From: Oceanobacter antarcticus
GTDB taxonomy: Bacteria; Pseudomonadota; Gammaproteobacteria; Pseudomonadales; Oceanobacteraceae
DNA: 64,000 bases
Direction: 5' to 3'
NCBI RefSeq assembly: GCF_044962685.1
Contig: NZ_JBBKTX010000009.1
Span: forward strand, 1-64,000
Shown in pieces: positions 33,846 to 44,072 of the stretch. The notes below the pieces were generated by a model. That model did no database searches. It was not told the origin of the DNA and saw only the letters and a list, made by a program, of their open reading frames with translations. The stretch's first letter is position 1; every line of letters starts with the position of its first letter. The translations under genes were made by a program, and so were the position numbers.

Positions 33846-35496
33846 ATACCGCCTCCTTGAATGTGTCATGACCAATACGTTTGTAGGCTTCCAGAAAGCT
33901 TTCGCCGGTGTGACGAGTCGCTACATACACGTCGAGCACTTTGGCGATAACGTCGGTCAGCTGTTCGCGTGAGAACGATGGGCCAAGAATCTTGCCCAGT
34001 GATGTCGGGCCACGATCACCGGAGTTGCCGCCCAGTGATACCTGGTAAAACTCCTGGCCTTTTTTATCCACCCCGAGGACACCAATGTTGCCAATGTGGT
34101 GGTGGCCACAGGCGTTCATGCAGCCAGAAATGTTCAGGTCGATCTCACCCAGGTCATGCTGGTAGTCCAGGTCTTCAAAGCGCACCTGCAAGTCTTCGGC
34201 GATCGGAATGGATTTGGCGTTGGCCAGGGCGCAGAAATCACCGCCTGGACAGCAAATCATATCCGTCAGCAGGCCCAGGGTGGGCGTCGCCAGTCCCAGC
34301 GTTTTGGCTTTTTGCCACAGGGTAAACAGTTGACGCTGTTCGACATTGGCCAGTACCAGATTTTGTTGGTGGGTAGAGCGTAGCTCACCGAAACTGAATA
34401 CGTCAGCCAGGTCGGCAATCTGATCCATCTGTTCGGCCGTCACATCGCCGGGAGGGGTGCCTTTCTGCTTCAGGGTCAAGGTTACGACGGCGTAGCCTGA
34501 CTGCTTGTGCTCGCGCACGTTACGGCCCAACCAGCGAACGAAAGCAGGATTTTCTGCTTTGGCAGTGACCAGTTCGGGCGGGTTGTTTTCCAGTGCAGCA
34601 TAGGCTGGGTCTACAAAGTGTTTCTTGACGCGCTCCAGCTCGGCGGCTGTCAGTCGGGTGGCGGAATCCTTGATACGCTGCCACTCGGCCTCTACCAATT
34701 CGGACATGCGCTGAACGCCCAGTGCCTTGGTAAGGATCTTGATGCGTGCCTTGTACTTGTTGTCACGACGACCAAACTGGTTGTAAATCCGAATCACGGC
34801 TTCCAGATACGTCAGCAAATCTTGCTCTGGCAGAAATTCCCGTACCACTTCGCCAATGATTGGCGTACGGCCCAGGCCGCCACCGACCAGCACTCGATAG
34901 CCCAGCTCGCCCGCATCGTTACGAATGATATGTACACCAATGTCGTGAACTTCAGTGGCCGCACGGTCTTCGCCTGGGACGGCGTTGACGGCAATTTTGA
35001 ATTTGCGTGGCAGAAAGGCAAATTCCGGGTGAAAGGTCGACCATTGACGGATGATTTCGCAGTATGGGCGCGGGTCGACAATTTCTTCGGCAACGACCCC
35101 AGCGTATTCGTCGGTGGTGGTGTTACGAATACAGTTACCGCTGGTTTGCACTGCGTGCATCTGTACTGCAGCCAAGTCGGCCAGGATTTGTGGGCAGTCT
35201 TCCAGTTTTGGCCAGTTAAACTGCAGATTCTGGCGGGTGCTGAAGTGGGCATAACCCTTATCATAGTCTCGGGCTACCTTGGCCAAGACACGCATCTGTT
35301 GGGTATTAAATGCACCATAAGGGATGGCAACCCGCAGCATGGGTGCATAGCGTTGCACGTAAATGCCATTTTGCAGGCGCAGCGGCAAGAACTCATCTTC
35401 AGCGATTTCCCCGGCCAGATAACGTTCAGTCTGACTTTTGAATTGGGCAACACGCTCGTTCAGGATCTGCTGATCGTACTCGTCGTATTGGTACAT
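33829..35496 (-). CDS. cysI: Assimilatory sulfite reductase (siroheme / 4Fe-4S)
   Basis: Reduces sulfite to sulfide with six electrons. The 555-residue protein contains two repeats of the nitrite/sulfite reductase fold, with FSTRQNLQFNWPKLED near the N-terminus. The C-terminal half has the cluster/siroheme cysteines CCPGGDFCALA and ISGCMNACGHHHIGNIG. The single-subunit form beside DUF934, with no cysJ flavoprotein nearby, resembles the Pseudomonas type that uses a separate electron donor. The 150 bp upstream are AT-rich and probably hold the promoter. Confidence 0.93.
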   Translation of the reverse strand: MYQYDEYDQQILNERVAQFKSQTERYLAGEIAEDEFLPLRLQNGIYVQRYAPMLRVAIPYGAFNTQQMRVLAKVARDYDKGYAHFSTRQNLQFNWPKLEDCPQILADLAAVQMHAVQTSGNCIRNTTTDEYAGVVAEEIVDPRPYCEIIRQWSTFHPEFAFLPRKFKIAVNAVPGEDRAATEVHDIGVHIIRNDAGELGYRVLVGGGLGRTPIIGEVVREFLPEQDLLTYLEAVIRIYNQFGRRDNKYKARIKILTKALGVQRMSELVEAEWQRIKDSATRLTAAELERVKKHFVDPAYAALENNPPELVTAKAENPAFVRWLGRNVREHKQSGYAVVTLTLKQKGTPPGDVTAEQMDQIADLADVFSFGELRSTHQQNLVLANVEQRQLFTLWQKAKTLGLATPTLGLLTDMICCPGGDFCALANAKSIPIAEDLQVRFEDLDYQHDLGEIDLNISGCMNACGHHHIGNIGVLGVDKKGQEFYQVSLGGNSGDRGPTSLGKILGPSFSREQLTDVIAKVLDVYVATRHTGESFLEAYKRIGHDTFKEAVYGKAD

Positions 35497-35646
35497 AGTA
35501 TCTCGGTTGCTTTTTTACACTGGCGCACGGTCAGTGATGTTTATTAGTTGGGCGAACATTACCAAAGCCGCTTTATTCTTAAAACGACTATTTATCTATA
35601 TCGTAATTACTTTTATGCCTTATATCGTTCGGCTAAACCGAACAAG

Positions 35647-36399
35647 TCAGCCTGGGGTGATGTGGGCCGATGTGATGGCTAAATCAGGGATGTCGCTGAA
35701 GATGGCGTTTACGCCCATTGCGATCAAGGCGTCTGCTGCTGCTGTATGGTTGACGGTGTAAGCGCGCACGCTGAAGCCGCTGTTGTTTAAGGCCAAGATT
35801 GCAGCTTGATCCACCAGTTCGGCGCAAAAATGTAATCCCTCGCAGTCAAGTTGTTGCAGCCGCAAAACGGCATCGGCAGGGATGGCTTCGGTCAGCAGTG
35901 CGCGTGGGATGGTGGGCAGAGCAGCCCGAACGTGGGCCAGGGCGAGTGGGTTGAAGGAGCTAAGCAGGAGCTGGCTGGCGATATGGTTGTGACGTGCCTG
36001 GGCTGCCTGTAGTGCAATCACCAGGGCATCGACAGTTTCCGCTTCACGACCAATAACCGGTTTGATTTCCAGATTCAGATTTATCGACTGTTCGGCGGCC
36101 CAGAGCAGCAAGGCTTCGAGCGTAGGAATCTGCTCATTATGAAACTCAGCGGCAAACCAGCTGCCAGCATCCAGTCGCTGCAGTTCGGCCAGTGTGTGAT
36201 TGAGCAGCCAGCCATGACCATTACTGCAACGGTTCAGTTGTTCATCATGAAAGATCACGGCCTGACCATCGGCAGTCAAGGCCACATCCACTTCTATCCA
36301 TGAAGCGCCGGCGTCGCGGGCCTTACGAAACGCCGCCAAGGTGTTTTCCGGTGCCAGGCGGCTGGCACCTCGATGTGCAATCACCTTGCTGGTTATCAT
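35647..36399 (-). CDS. ugpQ: Glycerophosphodiester phosphodiesterase
   Basis: Hydrolyses deacylated phospholipid headgroups to glycerol-3-phosphate and an alcohol. The 250-residue protein has IAHRGASRLAPENTLAAFRK with the catalytic His, EVDVALTADGQAVIFHDEQL with the metal-binding acids and second His, and LNLEIKPVIG. It has no signal peptide, so it is cytoplasmic like UgpQ. It lies 21 bp after the MATE gene on the same strand. Confidence 0.9.
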   Translation of the reverse strand: MITSKVIAHRGASRLAPENTLAAFRKARDAGASWIEVDVALTADGQAVIFHDEQLNRCSNGHGWLLNHTLAELQRLDAGSWFAAEFHNEQIPTLEALLLWAAEQSINLNLEIKPVIGREAETVDALVIALQAAQARHNHIASQLLLSSFNPLALAHVRAALPTIPRALLTEAIPADAVLRLQQLDCEGLHFCAELVDQAAILALNNSGFSVRAYTVNHTAAADALIAMGVNAIFSDIPDLAITSAHITPG

Positions 36400-36420
36400 A
36401 CAGTGGTACTCCGAATCATC

Positions 36421-37779
36421 TTAGACGGATAAATGGGTCCATTGGCGTCGCTGCCAAATCATACTGTAAATCAGTGATAAGCCTGCACGCTGCAAGCCTT
36501 GCAGTGCCCATACCCCGATCAGCCCAAAGCCGAAGACTGGCCCGACCAGATACGCCAGTGGCAAAAATACACACCACTGCATGGTAAGATTGATTTTCAT
36601 CACCTGACGGCTGGCACCCGCCCCCAATAATGCCTGGGTCAGCACCATGGCAGTGACTTCAAAGGCGATAAAAATACCGGTGATTTGCAATGGCACAATC
36701 CCCGCCTGAACCAGACCCGTCTCGTTGGTGAAAATTCTCAGTATCCATTCCGGAAATACCCATAACGGTAAACCAAGCAAGGCCAGCGTAAAACTGGCCA
36801 CTCTGACGACTTCCCATCCCCAACGATGGGCGTCCTTGTGGTTGCCAGCACCGAGCGCATGACTGACCAGACTGGTCGCAGCGATGCCCATACCAACCGC
36901 AGGCAGAATCAGCACCAGCTGCAGGCTGATCAGTATGTGGCCAATGGCCTGTTCCTGTGTGCCGATCTGGCCGATGATCCAGAACAAGATACTGATACCA
37001 AGGGCAAACAAGGCTTGTTGGGCCGAGTTTGGCCAGGCCAGTCTGATCAGCTGCAGCAGTGTTTGCCGGGTGGGGAATTTGATCTGACCCAGACGCTGGC
37101 GCTGATTGGTAAAGGTCAGCCAGGAATACATGGCGCTGCCAAATACCAGCGCCATGGCAGTGCCAATACCGGAGCCTACAGCACCCATGCCTTGCCAGTT
37201 GCCGACCCCGAAAACCAGTACGTAGCTGAGCGAAATATTGACGGCGTGCATGATCAGCAGGATTTGCAGGTAACGGCGGGTTTCACTAATGCCGCTCCAG
37301 TAGCCCCGATAAACAAAGTTCATCGCTACTGCAATCAAGGCCGCAGTGCGCCACTGAAAATAAGGTGTGGCGATGGCGGCGACGTCGCTATTGGTGGTCA
37401 GTGCTGGCATCAATGTGGGAGCGAGGAAGATAAACAGCAATGACAGTGGTGCTGCCAGCAAGACGGCTGACAATAAACCGGCCATCAGCGGTTCGTGTAG
37501 TTTATCGGTTGCGCCAGCACCAATGCGGCGGGCAATCAGTGCTTGTACCGCTGCAGCTAGCCCCATGACGATAGAGACCATCATAAACGAGGCATAACCA
37601 CCAACGCCGACGGCAGCCAGCGCCGCATCACCCAGGCGACCGACCATGGCAGCATCAATCAGGTTGATCAGGCTTTGTGACAGCATGGCGCCGATAATGG
37701 GCAGGCCGATACCAGATATACGACTCAGGCGCTGTGGCTCAATCTGTAACAGTCGCCCGAGCCAGCGTTCAGCGAGCAT
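36421..37779 (-). CDS. MATE-family efflux transporter (DinF/NorM type)
   Basis: A 12-helix exporter of cationic drugs or other small molecules driven by H+ or Na+. Visible motifs are IGLPIIGAMLSQSLINLIDA near the N-terminus, MVGRLGDAALAAVGVGGY, and GMGIAATSLVSHALGAGNHK in the second half, as expected for the duplicated MATE repeats. The gene directly abuts the metH stop. The frame begins at a TTG (37782) followed by ATG (37779); ATG is preferred. Substrate unknown. Confidence 0.9.
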   Translation of the reverse strand: MLAERWLGRLLQIEPQRLSRISGIGLPIIGAMLSQSLINLIDAAMVGRLGDAALAAVGVGGYASFMMVSIVMGLAAAVQALIARRIGAGATDKLHEPLMAGLLSAVLLAAPLSLLFIFLAPTLMPALTTNSDVAAIATPYFQWRTAALIAVAMNFVYRGYWSGISETRRYLQILLIMHAVNISLSYVLVFGVGNWQGMGAVGSGIGTAMALVFGSAMYSWLTFTNQRQRLGQIKFPTRQTLLQLIRLAWPNSAQQALFALGISILFWIIGQIGTQEQAIGHILISLQLVLILPAVGMGIAATSLVSHALGAGNHKDAHRWGWEVVRVASFTLALLGLPLWVFPEWILRIFTNETGLVQAGIVPLQITGIFIAFEVTAMVLTQALLGAGASRQVMKINLTMQWCVFLPLAYLVGPVFGFGLIGVWALQGLQRAGLSLIYSMIWQRRQWTHLSV

Positions 37780-37782
37780 CAA

Positions 37783-40700
37783 TCAGCGATCGTAGTTGAG
37801 GTTAGGGGCGAGCCAGCGCTCCATGGTCTCGAGATCCATCTGCTTGCGGGCCGCTATATCCTCAACCTGGTCTTTGCCGATTTTCCCCAGGCCAAAATAT
37901 TTGGCGTCCGGGTGGCCCAAATACCATCCACTAACGGAAGCTGCCGGACTCATGGCAAAGCTTTCGGTCAAGAATACGCCGGTGTTGGCTTCTGCATCCA
38001 ACAATTTGAACAGGGTGGCCTTTTCGGTGTGATCCGGGCAAGCCGGGTAGCCGGGAGCCGGGCGAATACCCTGATATTTTTCCTTGATGCGTTGCTCGTT
38101 ATCTATTTGCTCATCCGGGGCGTAGCCCCAGATGTCCTGACGGACTTGTTCGTGCAGGTACTCGGCAAATGCTTCGGCCAAGCGATCGGCCAGTGCCTTG
38201 ATCATGATGCTGTTGTAGTCGTCATGGCTGGCATTGTAATTTTGCGCCAGCTGTTCGGCCTCGATGCCGGCGGTGACCACAAATGCACCCATGTAATCCT
38301 GTTTGCCATCGGTCAGCCTGGCTTCCGGAGTGACAAAATCCGCCAGTGAATAATTGGGCTGATCGTTTGGCTTGTCGGCTTGCTGGCGCAGGTGATGCAG
38401 CACCGCCAACTCCTCCGCTGGATTGTCAGGGTTGAAAATCACGGTGTCGTCATTGCCGCGTTTGGCGGCAGGCCACAGGCCGATGACAGCGCGGGCGCGG
38501 AACAGTTTGTCATCCACGATACGTTGCAACATGGCCTGGGCATCCTTGAACAGATTGGTGGCGGCTTCACCAACCACTTCATCTTTCAGGATGCGGGGGA
38601 ATTTACCGGCCAACTCCCAAGACATGAAGAAGGGTGTCCAGTCGATGTAATCGACCAGCTCGGCAACATCAAAATGATCGAATACGCTGATACCCAGCCG
38701 GTTGGGGGTGACAGGTTGGTAGCTGTCCCAATCACAGTTGAAGGCATTGGCCACGGCTTGTGAATAGGGTAATAGAGCTTTGGCCTTACGATTGGCATTA
38801 CGCTGACGTACGTGAACGTATTCGTCGCGAGTGGCGGCAATAAATGCAGGCTTGGCTTCCGGGGTGACCAGTTTCTGGGCAACGCCGACAGCGCGGGAAG
38901 CATCTGCCACGTAGATGGTAAGGTCATTTTTGAACTGGGGTTCAATTTTTACCGCTGTGTGGGCTTTGGACGTCGTGGCGCCGCCAATCATCAAGGGGAC
39001 ATGGTAGTCCAGGCGCTGCATTTCACGGGCAACGTGAACCATTTCGTCCAGCGATGGCGTGATCAGGCCAGACAAGCCGATGATATCGACGTTCTCCTCT
39101 TTGGCGACCTTGAGGATTTTTTCGGCAGGCACCATCACGCCCAGGTCAATCACTTCAAAGTTGTTGCACTGCAGTACCACACCAACGATGTTTTTACCGA
39201 TGTCGTGCACGTCGCCTTTAACGGTAGCCATCAGGATTTTGCCCTGGGTTTCAGACTTGCCGTTTTTTTCTTCTTCGATGTAGGGCAGCAAGTAAGCTAC
39301 TGCCTGCTTCATGACGCGGGCACTTTTTACCACCTGCGGCAGGAACATTTTGCCGGAGCCAAACAGGTCGCCAACCACATTCATGCCATCCATCAGCGGG
39401 CCTTCGATCACTTCAATCGGCCGTGCAAACATTTGGCGGGCGGCCTCGGTATCTTCTTCAACGTAGGCGTTAATGCCTTTGACCAAGGCATGAGTCAGTC
39501 GCTCGGTGACTGGCAGGGTGCGCCATTCTTCGGTTTCTTTCTCCGCGACCGAGCCATCACCACGGTAGTTTTCGGCGACCGCCAGCAGGCGGTCGGTGGC
39601 ATCGTCGCGGCGATTGAGGATGACGTCTTCAACCAGCTCTTTTAATTCGGCCGGAAGATCATCGTAAACCGCCAGCTGACCGGCGTTAACAATGCCCATG
39701 CTCAGGCCATTTTTTATGGCGTAATAAAGGAAGACAGAGTGGATGGCTTCGCGCACCGGGTTATTGCCCCGGAACGAGAAGGAAACATTGGAAACACCGC
39801 CAGAGATCTTGGCGTGGGGTAGGTTTTTGGTAATAAACTGGCAGCTGTTGATGAAATCAACGGCGTAATTGTTGTGCTCTTCAATGCCGGTGGCAACGGC
39901 AAATATATTCGGGTCGAAGATGATATCGGCTGGATCGAAGCCCACTTCATCGACCAGAATACGGTAGGATTTTTCACAAATATCGTTCTTGCGGGCTTCG
40001 GTATCTGCCTGACCTTGTTCGTCGAACGCCATGACCACCACCGCCGCGCCGTAACGCAGACAGCGTTTGGCTTTTTCGACGAACTCTTGCTTGCCTTCTT
40101 TTAGCGAGATGGAGTTGACCACCGCCTTGCCCTGAATGCACTTCAGACCAGCTTCGATGATTTCCCATTTGGAGGAGTCCACCATGATCGGTACGCGAGC
40201 AATATCCGGCTCGGCGGCAATCAGATTCAGGAAGCGCACCATGGCGGCCTGAGAATCCAGCATGCCCTCATCCATATTGATGTCGATGATCTGGGCGCCG
40301 TTTTCTACCTGTTCACGAGCTACCGTCAAGGCCTGGTCGTAATTCTCATCGACAATCAGGCGTTTGAATACCGCTGAGCCTGTGACGTTGGCACGCTCAC
40401 CGACGTTAACAAACAGGCTGGTTTCGTCAAAGTTGAACGGCTCCAGCCCGGCCAGTCGGCAGGCCGGCTTTATCTCTGGAATAACCCGTGGCGGGTGTTT
40501 TGCCACCGCTGCGGCAATCGCCTTGATGTGTGCCGGTGTGGAGCCACAACAGCCGCCCAGGATGTTGAGGAAGCCGCTGGCGGCAAATTCTTCAACGATG
40601 GCAGCCATTTCTGCCGGAGTCTGGTCGTATTCGCCGAACTCGTTGGGCAGGCCGGCATTCGGGTGGGCGGAAATAAAACACTTGGCCTTGTTGCTCAGCT

Positions 40701-41505
40701 CTTCAATGTGAGGGCGAAGCTCTTCTGCTCCCAGAGCGCAGTTCAGCCCGATAGTCAACGGTCGGGCATGAATCAGCGAATTGTAGAAGGCTTCGGCGGT
40801 TTGGCCTGACAGGGTGCGACCGGATGCATCGGTAATCGTGCCGGAAATCATGATGGGTAATTCTTCGCCGCACGCTTCAAAGACTCCTTGCACCGCAAAA
40901 ATGGCGGCCTTGGCATTGAGGGTGTCGAAAATGGTTTCAATCAGAATCAGGTCGGCACCACCAGCCATCAGCGCTTCGGTGGCTTCGGTATATTCGTCAA
41001 CCAACTGATCAAAGGTGATCGCCCGGTAGCCGGGATCATTGACGTCCGGTGAAATTGAGCAGGTCTTGCTGGTCGGGCCAAGTACTCCGGCAACATAGCG
41101 CGGAATGCCCGTCGCAGCTTCCACTTCGTCACAGACGCTGCGGGCGAGGGCAGCCGCTTCGCGGTTTAATTCCGGTACCAGATCTTCAAGCCGGTAGTCC
41201 GCCTGCGAAACGCGGGTACTGTTGAAGGTGTTGGTTTCGAGTATGTCAGCACCGGCCTCCAGGTACTGGCGGTGGATGCCAGCGATAATGTCGGGCTGGG
41301 TCAATACCAGCAGATCGTTGTTACCCTTGATCTCCTGGCTCAGGTCGGCAAAGCGCTCGCCGCGGTAGTCTTTTTCTTCCAGCTGATGCGACTGAATCAG
41401 GGTGCCCATACCACCATCCAGGATGTGGATGCGCTGGGTAAGATTCTCTTTCAACTGCTGGATGCGACGTTGGCGACTGACGTTGGACATTGCTCTTTGA
41501 CTCAC
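37783..41505 (-). CDS. metH: Cobalamin-dependent methionine synthase
   Basis: Transfers methyl from methyl-tetrahydrofolate to homocysteine via cobalamin. The 1240 residues have all four modules. The homocysteine domain has zinc Cys in GLNCALG and ILGGCCGSTP, about 15-345. The pterin domain is about 360-650 (INVGERxNVTGS-like NVGERANVTGS). Cobalamin binding has VKGDVHDIGKNI, about 660-900. The activation domain is about 930-1225 (GIRPAPGYPACPDH). Length is normal. The frame starts at GTG 41505; ATG 41490 (MSNVSRQRRIQQL) is a credible alternative. I looked for a cobalamin or SAM riboswitch upstream and saw none in the short 51-bp gap to the divergent frame. Confidence 0.97.
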   Translation of the reverse strand: MSQRAMSNVSRQRRIQQLKENLTQRIHILDGGMGTLIQSHQLEEKDYRGERFADLSQEIKGNNDLLVLTQPDIIAGIHRQYLEAGADILETNTFNSTRVSQADYRLEDLVPELNREAAALARSVCDEVEAATGIPRYVAGVLGPTSKTCSISPDVNDPGYRAITFDQLVDEYTEATEALMAGGADLILIETIFDTLNAKAAIFAVQGVFEACGEELPIMISGTITDASGRTLSGQTAEAFYNSLIHARPLTIGLNCALGAEELRPHIEELSNKAKCFISAHPNAGLPNEFGEYDQTPAEMAAIVEEFAASGFLNILGGCCGSTPAHIKAIAAAVAKHPPRVIPEIKPACRLAGLEPFNFDETSLFVNVGERANVTGSAVFKRLIVDENYDQALTVAREQVENGAQIIDINMDEGMLDSQAAMVRFLNLIAAEPDIARVPIMVDSSKWEIIEAGLKCIQGKAVVNSISLKEGKQEFVEKAKRCLRYGAAVVVMAFDEQGQADTEARKNDICEKSYRILVDEVGFDPADIIFDPNIFAVATGIEEHNNYAVDFINSCQFITKNLPHAKISGGVSNVSFSFRGNNPVREAIHSVFLYYAIKNGLSMGIVNAGQLAVYDDLPAELKELVEDVILNRRDDATDRLLAVAENYRGDGSVAEKETEEWRTLPVTERLTHALVKGINAYVEEDTEAARQMFARPIEVIEGPLMDGMNVVGDLFGSGKMFLPQVVKSARVMKQAVAYLLPYIEEEKNGKSETQGKILMATVKGDVHDIGKNIVGVVLQCNNFEVIDLGVMVPAEKILKVAKEENVDIIGLSGLITPSLDEMVHVAREMQRLDYHVPLMIGGATTSKAHTAVKIEPQFKNDLTIYVADASRAVGVAQKLVTPEAKPAFIAATRDEYVHVRQRNANRKAKALLPYSQAVANAFNCDWDSYQPVTPNRLGISVFDHFDVAELVDYIDWTPFFMSWELAGKFPRILKDEVVGEAATNLFKDAQAMLQRIVDDKLFRARAVIGLWPAAKRGNDDTVIFNPDNPAEELAVLHHLRQQADKPNDQPNYSLADFVTPEARLTDGKQDYMGAFVVTAGIEAEQLAQNYNASHDDYNSIMIKALADRLAEAFAEYLHEQVRQDIWGYAPDEQIDNEQRIKEKYQGIRPAPGYPACPDHTEKATLFKLLDAEANTGVFLTESFAMSPAASVSGWYLGHPDAKYFGLGKIGKDQVEDIAARKQMDLETMERWLAPNLNYDR

Positions 41506-41648
41506 TCGGATGAACTGCAGATCGACATTAAAAAAGGCGCAAGATTATATCAGAGGTGCATAAGATTGTCTTATCCAACTATTTTGGTGGGGTATTTCGC
41601 TACCTACGGGGTTTCGTTACAATGGCGGTCAGTTTTGAGGATACGTTT

Positions 41649-42239
41649 ATGACCGAATACGTAAAGATTACCCCGGATGCTGAAGTTTACCTGGCTGATT
41701 TGCTGAGCAAGCAGCCCGCAGCAGATATGTCCGTCCGTGTGTTTATCACTCAGCCCGGCACCCGTTACGCTGAAACCTGTCTGGCTTACTGTCGCCCGGA
41801 AGAAGTGAATGAGAATGACAAGTTGCAGCAGATGGAGCTACTCAAGGTTTACGTTGAGGGGATGAGTATTCCGTATCTGGAGGAGTCGATTATCGACTTT
41901 GCCAAAGATCGCATGGGTGGGCAGCTGACCATCAAGGCCCCCAATGCCAAAATGCCCAAAGTGACAGCAGACAGCCCGGTTGAAGAGCGTATCAATTATT
42001 TGCTCTACACCGAAATCAACCCGGGACTGTCGTCTCATGGCGGCGAAGTCAGCTTGGTTGAATTCACTGAAGACGGTTTGGCTATTCTCAAGTTTGGCGG
42101 TGGTTGCCAGGGCTGCAGTGCCGTGGATATGACCTTGAAAGACGGCGTCGAGGCCAGTCTGATTGCCAAGATTCCTGAGGTTCAGGGCGTTCGCGATGTG
42201 ACGGATCATACCGTAACGGATCAGGCTTACTTCAAATAG
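41649..42239 (+). CDS. nfuA: NfuA Fe-S biogenesis protein
   Basis: Carrier that delivers 4Fe-4S clusters under stress. The N-terminal degenerate A-type domain (MTEYVKITPDAEVYLADLLS...) is followed by a NifU-like C-terminal domain with the cluster motif FGGGCQGCSAVDMTLKDG. Starts further upstream in the frame (41556, 41622) are rejected. ATG 41649 has GAGGA upstream and gives the family length of 196 residues. It is divergent from metH and ends at a hairpin. Confidence 0.93.
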   Translation: MTEYVKITPDAEVYLADLLSKQPAADMSVRVFITQPGTRYAETCLAYCRPEEVNENDKLQQMELLKVYVEGMSIPYLEESIIDFAKDRMGGQLTIKAPNAKMPKVTADSPVEERINYLLYTEINPGLSSHGGEVSLVEFTEDGLAILKFGGGCQGCSAVDMTLKDGVEASLIAKIPEVQGVRDVTDHTVTDQAYFK

Positions 42240-42290
42240 GGTGGTCAGTAAAAACGCTGGCGTTCTGCCAGGCTTCTCCAGACACTGACC

Positions 42291-42325
42291 CCGACAGCTT
42301 GGCAGCGCTTCGGCTGTCGGCTTTT
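42291..42325 (+). terminator. Probable terminator between nfuA and the PilZ gene
   Basis: CCGACAGC (42291-42298) pairs with GCTGTCGG (42313-42320) around a 14-base loop, followed by CTTTTC. It lies about 50 bp after the nfuA stop, with a convergent gene ahead. Confidence 0.6.
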
Positions 42326-42338
42326 CTGCTGACTGATG

Positions 42339-42641
42339 CTATCGCAGGTTTGTTAGGGTGATGGCAATATCCTCGCCGCCATTTTCTGTTCGGCTGACCC
42401 GTACGACGGAGGCATCAGCAACCAGTGGGAGCGTCGTTCCGCCGCCGCTGGATATTGTCACCACACCCTGCTGTCCAGCTTCCAGACCGCTGTCGGCATG
42501 ACAGATCAGGCGGGCACCTGTGGTGCTCAAATCAACACAGGTCAAAGACAATGTGTGACTTTCCATCACCAGGCTGGCTTCGGTGTTAACCGACATCCGG
42601 ATAAAATCGCGTTTTTCGGAATAGTGATTACGCCAGCTCAT
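42339..42641 (-). CDS. PilZ-domain protein
   Basis: A 100-residue single PilZ domain, a cyclic-di-GMP receptor fold. The two ligand signatures are present: RDFIRM for RxxxR and DLSTTGARL for the D/NxSxxG motif. It may therefore bind c-di-GMP. It is encoded divergently from rssB about 250 bp away, hinting at a role in surface behaviour, but its partner is unknown. Confidence 0.85.
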   Translation of the reverse strand: MSWRNHYSEKRDFIRMSVNTEASLVMESHTLSLTCVDLSTTGARLICHADSGLEAGQQGVVTISSGGGTTLPLVADASVVRVSRTENGGEDIAITLTNLR

Positions 42642-42893
42642 GGCTGCCTCCTTGATTGTTTGCCGGTATGCGGCTTCTTCTATGCCAATCAGTATAGTTC
42701 AATATTCCCTGGTTACAGAGCAAGTGGGGATTGCATGGCGATTCGCTTGGCGTTAGTGTTCGCACCCATGTTGCCTGCCCCGTAGGGGCAATGATGGGTT
42801 GGTCCAATGATACGGATATTTGTGTCTGGTAGTGGGCCTGCTTGTCGAGGTGTACCTCTTATTCTGAATGCTTTCCGGTGTTAGGAGATGCGA

Positions 42894-44072
42894 ATGGCCG
42901 CAAATGTGCTGGTCATTGATGACGACCCCTCGGTGCTCGAGAGTATCGCCACGTTTTTAGTGGACTACGATTACCAGGTGGTAACTGCACCTTCCGCTGC
43001 AGCTGCCTGGCAAGAACTCGATCGTCATCATATTGATATTGCGATTTGTGATTTGCGAATGCCGGGTACCAGCGGTATCGAGTGGCTGGAGCAGCTAAAA
43101 AAATGCCGCCCCGAACTACCGGTGATCGTGGTGTCCGGTGCCGGGGTAATGGACGATGTGGTGCGAGCCTTGCGACTGGGGGCTGATGACTTTCTGGTGA
43201 AACCCATACTCGATCTGGAAGTGCTGCATCATGCGCTCAGGCGGGCGCTGGAGCGTGCCGATCTTGAGGCAGAAAACACCGCGTACCGTGAATATCTGGA
43301 AAAAACCAATACTGAGTTGAAGCGTGGTCTGGATGAGCTGAGAATCGATCAAATGGCCGGTCGTCAAATTCAGATGCGGATGTTGCCCGACCCCCTGAAC
43401 TACAACGGTTTGCAGTGTGACCATCGGATTTTTCCTTCACTGATGTTGAGTGGTGATTTTCTCGATTATTTTGAGCTGGGAGAACATCGGCTGGTTTTCT
43501 ATATCGCCGACGTGTCTGGCCATGGTTCGTCATCGGCATTTGTCACGGTACTGCTTAAAAATCTCACTTATCGCCTGCGGCGTAACTTTCGTCGAGGCTC
43601 CAGTGATGATCTGTTACATCCGGCCCAGGTGCTCGAGCGGATGAATTCCGAGATGCTGGCAACCGGGCTGGACAAGCATCTGACCATTTTCTACGGCATA
43701 TTGGATACGCGGGAGTTGGTTCTGGAATACAGTGTCGGCGGCCATTTGCCGATGCCGGCGCTGCTGGATGCCTCAGGTTGTCATTATCTGGAAGGGCGAG
43801 GCATGCCGGTGGGCTTGTTCCGTGAAGCAGAATACAAAACCAGGCGGCTGGAACTTCCTGAGGTCTTCCGGCTTCTACTGTTTTCGGATGGTGTGTTGGA
43901 AATTATTCCCGCTGCCAGCCTGACAGAGAAAGAAGCAAGCCTGCTGGACATGGTTAAAGGCCAGCAGGGCGATCTGGACGGACTGACGTCTGTGCTGGAG
44001 CTGGAAACAGAACAAGCGTTGGAAGTTCCTGACGATATTGCGATGGTCTCTATTGGTCGAGGTGAACTATGA
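42894..44072 (+). CDS. rssB: RssB-like response regulator with PP2C phosphatase domain
   Basis: The 392-residue protein has a receiver (VLVIDDDPSVLE; phospho-acceptor in CDLRMPG, Asp near 53; LVKP Lys), a coiled-coil linker (about 120-165) and a PP2C/SpoIIE-type phosphatase (SGDFLDYFELGEHRLVFYIA, DVSGHGSSSAF, LLFSDGVLE). In Pseudomonas this architecture occurs as RssB beside a STAS protein. It should dephosphorylate that anti-anti-sigma partner. The ATG at 42888 overlaps the Shine-Dalgarno; ATG 42894 with AGGAG six bases upstream is preferred. It overlaps the next gene by ATGA. The C-terminal kinase domain of HsbR is absent. Confidence 0.85.
   Translation: MAANVLVIDDDPSVLESIATFLVDYDYQVVTAPSAAAAWQELDRHHIDIAICDLRMPGTSGIEWLEQLKKCRPELPVIVVSGAGVMDDVVRALRLGADDFLVKPILDLEVLHHALRRALERADLEAENTAYREYLEKTNTELKRGLDELRIDQMAGRQIQMRMLPDPLNYNGLQCDHRIFPSLMLSGDFLDYFELGEHRLVFYIADVSGHGSSSAFVTVLLKNLTYRLRRNFRRGSSDDLLHPAQVLERMNSEMLATGLDKHLTIFYGILDTRELVLEYSVGGHLPMPALLDASGCHYLEGRGMPVGLFREAEYKTRRLELPEVFRLLLFSDGVLEIIPAASLTEKEASLLDMVKGQQGDLDGLTSVLELETEQALEVPDDIAMVSIGRGEL

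Noticed and set aside
34507..35547. 346-codon frame opposite cysI
   Set aside because: It lies wholly antisense to a clear sulfite reductase. Such long shadows come from the codon bias of cysI, and the translation shows no domain.
38812..39645. 277-codon frame opposite metH
   Set aside because: Antisense shadow of metH, with low-complexity His/Phe/Gly composition and no ribosome site.
41506..41648. Cobalamin or SAM riboswitch before metH
   Set aside because: The gap to the divergent nfuA region is too short and lacks the conserved boxes.
37783..42239. metH-nfuA as one operon
   Set aside because: The genes are divergent, not co-directional.
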